Assembly (NCBI RefSeq): GCF_024498075.1
Contig: NZ_JANHOF010000006.1
Location: 124,001-188,000, forward strand
Reading direction: 5' to 3'
DNA from: Paenibacillus mendelii
GTDB lineage: Bacteria > Bacillota > Bacilli > Paenibacillales > Paenibacillaceae
DNA: 64,000 nucleotides
The position numbers and the translations under genes were made by a program. The notes below the pieces were generated by a model. It worked only from the letters and a program-made list of their open reading frames with translations, was not told the origin of the DNA and did no database searches. This document shows positions 60,893 through 64,000 of this stretch, in pieces. Position 1 is the first letter of the stretch, and each line of letters begins with the position of its first letter.

Positions 60893-63281
60893 GGTGAAGC
60901 ATCTCGTGCTGGCACTCCTCGCACTCGGTGTACTTATCCCGCTAACGGGGAAGGTGCTGCTTCCTCAGTGGAAGCTGTTTGTTGCAGACGAGCAGGCCGC
61001 GGGAGGGAATGATGGGATTACTAGCAAGGCGGAGTTGCTTGAAGCACTAGCCCATCCCGTGAATGATAAACAGAAGTGGGCATTAATCCGCAATCATATT
61101 ATTGAATTCGGCGTGGAGTCGATCACTGCGGATGTGGATGTAACGGTTGGCCCGGGATCTACGCAAAGTGGAGGTATTGTTTCGGATGAGCAGATCGCAT
61201 TAAGCTGGCCCGAGAAGCTGCCTTATTTGGAGCAATACGTGGAGGGGGGCCCGATTGATGGCTATTATACGAGAGCAGCCAGACAGATTGCCCTGTATTA
61301 CGGGAACCAGGGTCAGCCGGATAAGGCGCTCCATCAGCTGGAACTGGCGGAGAAACGGATCACCAACGTACAATCGGACGATTACCTGTTGAAGGAAATT
61401 ATGTTGGCACAGGCCAAGCTATTGGCCAAGCAGGACAATAAGACCGCCGCTATGGAAATCTTGGACCGGTTGACGAAGCAGCTGAGCACCAGTGATACAC
61501 ATCTGAACAGCGAGATCGTTCAGATCCGGGCACAGCTGCTGATGCGTGAAGGGAATTTGACAGAGGCGCTCGCTCAGGTCGAAAGGCAGATGGAGGAGAT
61601 TGAACGATTCCAGGAGGAGGAGGAACTCAAGCAATTCCCGGACTTGAAAATGGTGACGACAGAGCAGCTGGCGCAGCTGCGTGATGAGCTGAAGCGGGTG
61701 CTGAAGCAAGGAGGCGAGGTATCCGTCGTCTCGGGAATCATTAAGCGGAGCGATGGGACGCCGATGCCTGGAGTTGCTGTTTTCTTGCGGCAGCAGAGTG
61801 CGGTCAACCATAGCGTTACAGAAGGTGAGCCCTATCAAACCGTTACCGGCACGGATGGAAGCTTCTCTTTTCACGGTGTGCTTGAAGGGAGCTACCAAAT
61901 TTTCCTCGGGTTGAAATATGATCAGATCGATGGCTACACCTGGCCCGTCGACTCTAATGCCTGGCTCGATGTGAAGGGGGGGGAGGCGCCCATCAAGCAA
62001 ACCATCGTATTTACCCCACTCATCGAACTGTCGTCACCCGTCAATCAGCAGACCGTGACCGAATCCTATATCGATTTTCAGTGGGAGCAGACAGAGGGCG
62101 CCACTTATTACAGCTTGGAGGCTACCGTTCCAATTAAAGGCGGATCCGTCGGCACGACGATTCGCACGCATATTAAGGACAACCGGATCCGAATTTCGCT
62201 AGACGAGCTCTATGAACATGCGGTGGGGATCTCTTATGGGGAGCCGGGCGATTGGGGCTCGATATCCCCAGGGTCGCTGCTGGGATTCACCGATACGGAG
62301 AATCGCTATTCATGGGGGGTATTGGCTTATGATGCAAGCGGTCGTCTGCTGAGTCGAAGCAGTGGATATCGGCTGGGGGAGGACACGGTGGGGAATCTGC
62401 CCTTCTTCTATATGAAGGAACGGACGATGACAGAAGCCGATCTACTGCTGCGGGGCGGCAAGCTGGACGCTGCGCTTGCTTCGTACAAGGCAGCTTATGA
62501 GCAGAATACGGGTGATGTTCACAGCATGCGGATGATCATTCGCATGCTGGAAGCGAAGGCATCCGTGATGGATGAGACGAAGTATGAGGAGGAGGCGCTG
62601 CAAGATCTGGAGAAGCTTCGAAAGCTGCGGCCATCGGCGAATGTTATGAATCGGCTCGCCTCCTATTACTATGAGAAGGAGGACTGGCCTGCGTATCATG
62701 AGGCGGTCGATGAATATTTGCGCCTCAGTAAAGTGCCGCTGAACGATTATGAACAGTCAGTTTATGCGACGGCGCTCATGAGACAAGGGAAGCTGAAGGA
62801 ATCGTTGGAACGGTTCGAGCAGGCGCTTCGGGTGGATAGCAGCCATAGGTTTGTAGGCAATTACTTGGCGATACTCGTGTATGTGAACCCTTCACTGGAT
62901 CCGGCCCTGAAAGCCGCTAATCAATATCCTGAACGCAGCTTCGGCATGGATTCGCGTGATTGGAGCGAGCTCGTGCATAAGCTGCAGGAAGAAGGTAAGC
63001 GGGTGGAGGCAAGCCAGGAAGAGGATCAATATGGAACTGCGGGTCAACCGGACGTGGAAGTGGAAGGACGGGAGAATGGAGATAGGAGCGAACAGCCGGC
63101 GCGGACGGAAGGATGGGAGAAGGAAACCGTTAGTCTACACGGAGCTTACCGGAAAGAGCTGAATAGGGTGCTCGACCTGTACTTCCGAGGTGAAGAAGAG
63201 AAGCTGGAATCCTGGATATCTGAATCCAAAGGCAACCCAGCCATGAGAAAGTTCATGCAAGCGCTGCTCGATGTCGGTTAG
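60870..63281 (+). CDS. Membrane-anchored TPR protein with carboxypeptidase-regulatory-like domain
   Basis: 803 residues. N-terminal membrane helix (HLVLALLALGVLIPLTG), then helical TPR-like repeats (about 120-270: KALHQLELAEKR, AAMEILDRLTKQL, EALAQVERQMEE). A beta-sandwich regulatory-like domain follows near 290-370 (SGIIKRSDGTPMPGVAVFLRQ, TGTDGSFSFHGVLEGSYQIFL). Next is a fibronectin-like segment (LSSPVNQQTVTESYIDFQWEQ) and more TPRs (ALASYKAAYEQN, SLERFEQALRVD). The substrate or partner is unknown. Position after sigma and anti-sigma genes suggests a surface stress or signalling role. ATG 60870 is preferred over 60849, which overlaps GAGGAGG. Confidence 0.75.
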   Translation: MKMKIKVKVKHLVLALLALGVLIPLTGKVLLPQWKLFVADEQAAGGNDGITSKAELLEALAHPVNDKQKWALIRNHIIEFGVESITADVDVTVGPGSTQSGGIVSDEQIALSWPEKLPYLEQYVEGGPIDGYYTRAARQIALYYGNQGQPDKALHQLELAEKRITNVQSDDYLLKEIMLAQAKLLAKQDNKTAAMEILDRLTKQLSTSDTHLNSEIVQIRAQLLMREGNLTEALAQVERQMEEIERFQEEEELKQFPDLKMVTTEQLAQLRDELKRVLKQGGEVSVVSGIIKRSDGTPMPGVAVFLRQQSAVNHSVTEGEPYQTVTGTDGSFSFHGVLEGSYQIFLGLKYDQIDGYTWPVDSNAWLDVKGGEAPIKQTIVFTPLIELSSPVNQQTVTESYIDFQWEQTEGATYYSLEATVPIKGGSVGTTIRTHIKDNRIRISLDELYEHAVGISYGEPGDWGSISPGSLLGFTDTENRYSWGVLAYDASGRLLSRSSGYRLGEDTVGNLPFFYMKERTMTEADLLLRGGKLDAALASYKAAYEQNTGDVHSMRMIIRMLEAKASVMDETKYEEEALQDLEKLRKLRPSANVMNRLASYYYEKEDWPAYHEAVDEYLRLSKVPLNDYEQSVYATALMRQGKLKESLERFEQALRVDSSHRFVGNYLAILVYVNPSLDPALKAANQYPERSFGMDSRDWSELVHKLQEEGKRVEASQEEDQYGTAGQPDVEVEGRENGDRSEQPARTEGWEKETVSLHGAYRKELNRVLDLYFRGEEEKLESWISESKGNPAMRKFMQALLDVG

Positions 63282-63311
63282 ATGATCGAGTGATCTGCTG
63301 CAGTGCGAGCG

Positions 63312-63845
63312 CCGTAAGACCACAAAGTGGTCTTACGGATGTTTGCCGCAAGGTAATGCGCAGCTGTAAGACCGTTTATAGGCGTAACAGGACTAGATAC
63401 GCGGTACAGAGCCGCAAGTTAGGCGCCGTAAGACCAGAAAGCGGCGTTACAGACGCCAGTTTCGAGAATAGCCGAGGCTGTAAGGCCGGTTTTAGGCGTA
63501 ACAGCACAAAGACATGCGGTGCAGACACGCAAGTTAGGCGCTGAAAGACCAGAAAGCGGCGTTACAGACGCAAGGCTCTTGAAAATTCGGTCTGTAAGGC
63601 CGGTTTTAGGCGTTACAGATCAAGAAATGCGGTGCAGACACACAAGTTAGGCGCCGTAAGACCAGAAAGCGGCGTTACAGACGCCAGGCTCTTGAAAATT
63701 CGGTCTGTAAGGCCGTTTTTAGGCGTTACAGGACTAGATATGCGGTGCAGACACGCAAGTTAGGTGCTGAAAGACCGGAAAGCGGCGTTACAGACGCCAG
63801 GTTCGTGAAAAACCGTGCTGTAAAGCCGGGTTTAGGCGTAACAGT
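63312..63845. repeat. Second tandem hairpin array, 113-114 bp period
   Basis: Opens with a perfect 12-bp stem, 3-base-loop hairpin (CCGTAAGACCAC-AAA-GTGGTCTTACGG, 63312-63338). CTGTAA(G/A)(A/G)CCG cores then start at 63364, 63478, 63592, 63705 and 63818, i.e. steps of 114, 114, 113 and 113. Each unit has hairpin A' (CTGTAAGGCCGGTTTTAGGCGTTACAG) and half a unit later hairpin B' (CCGTAAGACCAGAAAGCGGCGTTACAG). Spacers differ completely from those of the array at 38.4 kb, but the CTGTAA...TTACAG core and the period are shared. Confidence 0.85.
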
Positions 63846-63865
63846 AGGGTGCTGCACAGAAACGG

Positions 63866-63921
63866 CTAATTAGAGAAACGACGCATACGGCAGCTGCCGT
63901 ATGCGTCGTTTCTCTAATTAG
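63866..63921. terminator. 56-bp perfect palindrome, likely bidirectional terminator
   Basis: Two 28-bp arms, CTAATTAGAGAAACGACGCA... and its exact complement, meet at CAGCTG with no loop. It lies between the array and a minus-strand gene end and is flanked by AT-rich ends. On DNA it could also cruciform. Confidence 0.65.
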
Positions 63922-63923
63922 GT

Positions 63924-64000
63924 TTACAGCTCAATCCGAAGCGGACCGAACGTAGTCTCAGCGCCGCCTGGAGGCGTTAGCTTCATCTCGATGAGATCGC
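63924..64000 (-). CDS. C-terminal end of a minus-strand gene
   Basis: The frame on the minus strand is open from the right edge to TAA at 63924-63926 and reads DLIEMKLTPPGGAETTFGPL then RIEL. Codon use and the palindrome just after the stop suggest a real gene end. About 25 residues are visible, too few for identification. Confidence 0.6.
   Translation of the reverse strand, partial: DLIEMKLTPPGGAETTFGPLRIEL

Noticed and set aside
1-64000. tRNA, rRNA, insertion sequences, prophage or integrase genes
   Set aside because: I found no tRNA-like cloverleaf with TTCGA-type arms, no rRNA and no transposase or integrase motif in the frames read, so no transfer event is claimed.

Overview
The window looks like chromosomal DNA of a Bacillota member, most probably Paenibacillus. 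The reasons are GC content around the low-to-mid fifties, strong GGAGG-type ribosome binding sites with frequent GTG and TTG starts, many AraC-regulated sugar clusters, carbohydrate ABC importers that lack their own ATPase, and a bmrCD-type exporter behind a leader-peptide attenuator. The genus is inferred from gene content only; there is no rRNA or tRNA to anchor it.

Left part (1-16.4 kb): the 3' end of an ABC-2/YhgE-type membrane gene, a PP2C-type phosphatase and a DHA2 drug exporter. Then comes a seven-gene operon joining sn-glycerol-1-phosphate dehydrogenase, a DeoR regulator, a complete Ugp-type ABC importer and a glycerophosphodiester phosphodiesterase. An alanine unit follows (ald, an alr-like gene, an AdeR-like regulator), then a FrnE-like DsbA protein and an FMN reductase.

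Middle (16.4-38.1 kb): two AraC regulators flank or divide a cluster of tandem ThuA domains, three zinc-poor MDR dehydrogenases, an SGNH hydrolase and a lactonase-like amidohydrolase. After it come a HAD phosphatase, an MMPL exporter with its TetR repressor (which appears to start with ATT), a CPA1 Na+/H+ antiporter, a glutathione-independent formaldehyde dehydrogenase, and a BmrC/BmrD-type heterodimeric exporter preceded by a 33-codon leader ORF, a three-way attenuator and a second terminator.

Right part (38.1-64 kb): a 1.1 kb array of 114-bp units, each made of two hairpins. Then a rhamnoside-degradation region follows (GH106-like and GH78-like enzymes, an alpha/alpha-toroid protein, a rhamnonate-dehydratase-like enolase, an SDR, an AraR-like GntR/LacI regulator, and an importer whose first permease is fused to a secreted beta-propeller). 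A shared AAAGTATAC-type operator links its promoters. A sugar isomerase-like protein, a chemoreceptor and an ECF sigma/anti-sigma/TPR operon follow. The window ends with a second hairpin array of the same 113-114 bp period but different sequence, a 56-bp perfect palindrome and the tail of a minus-strand gene.

The most interesting signals are the two period-matched hairpin arrays with a solo relative near 10.8 kb, the bmr-type attenuator, the AUU-initiated TetR gene, the propeller-permease fusion, and the G1P dehydrogenase inside a glycerophosphodiester uptake operon.
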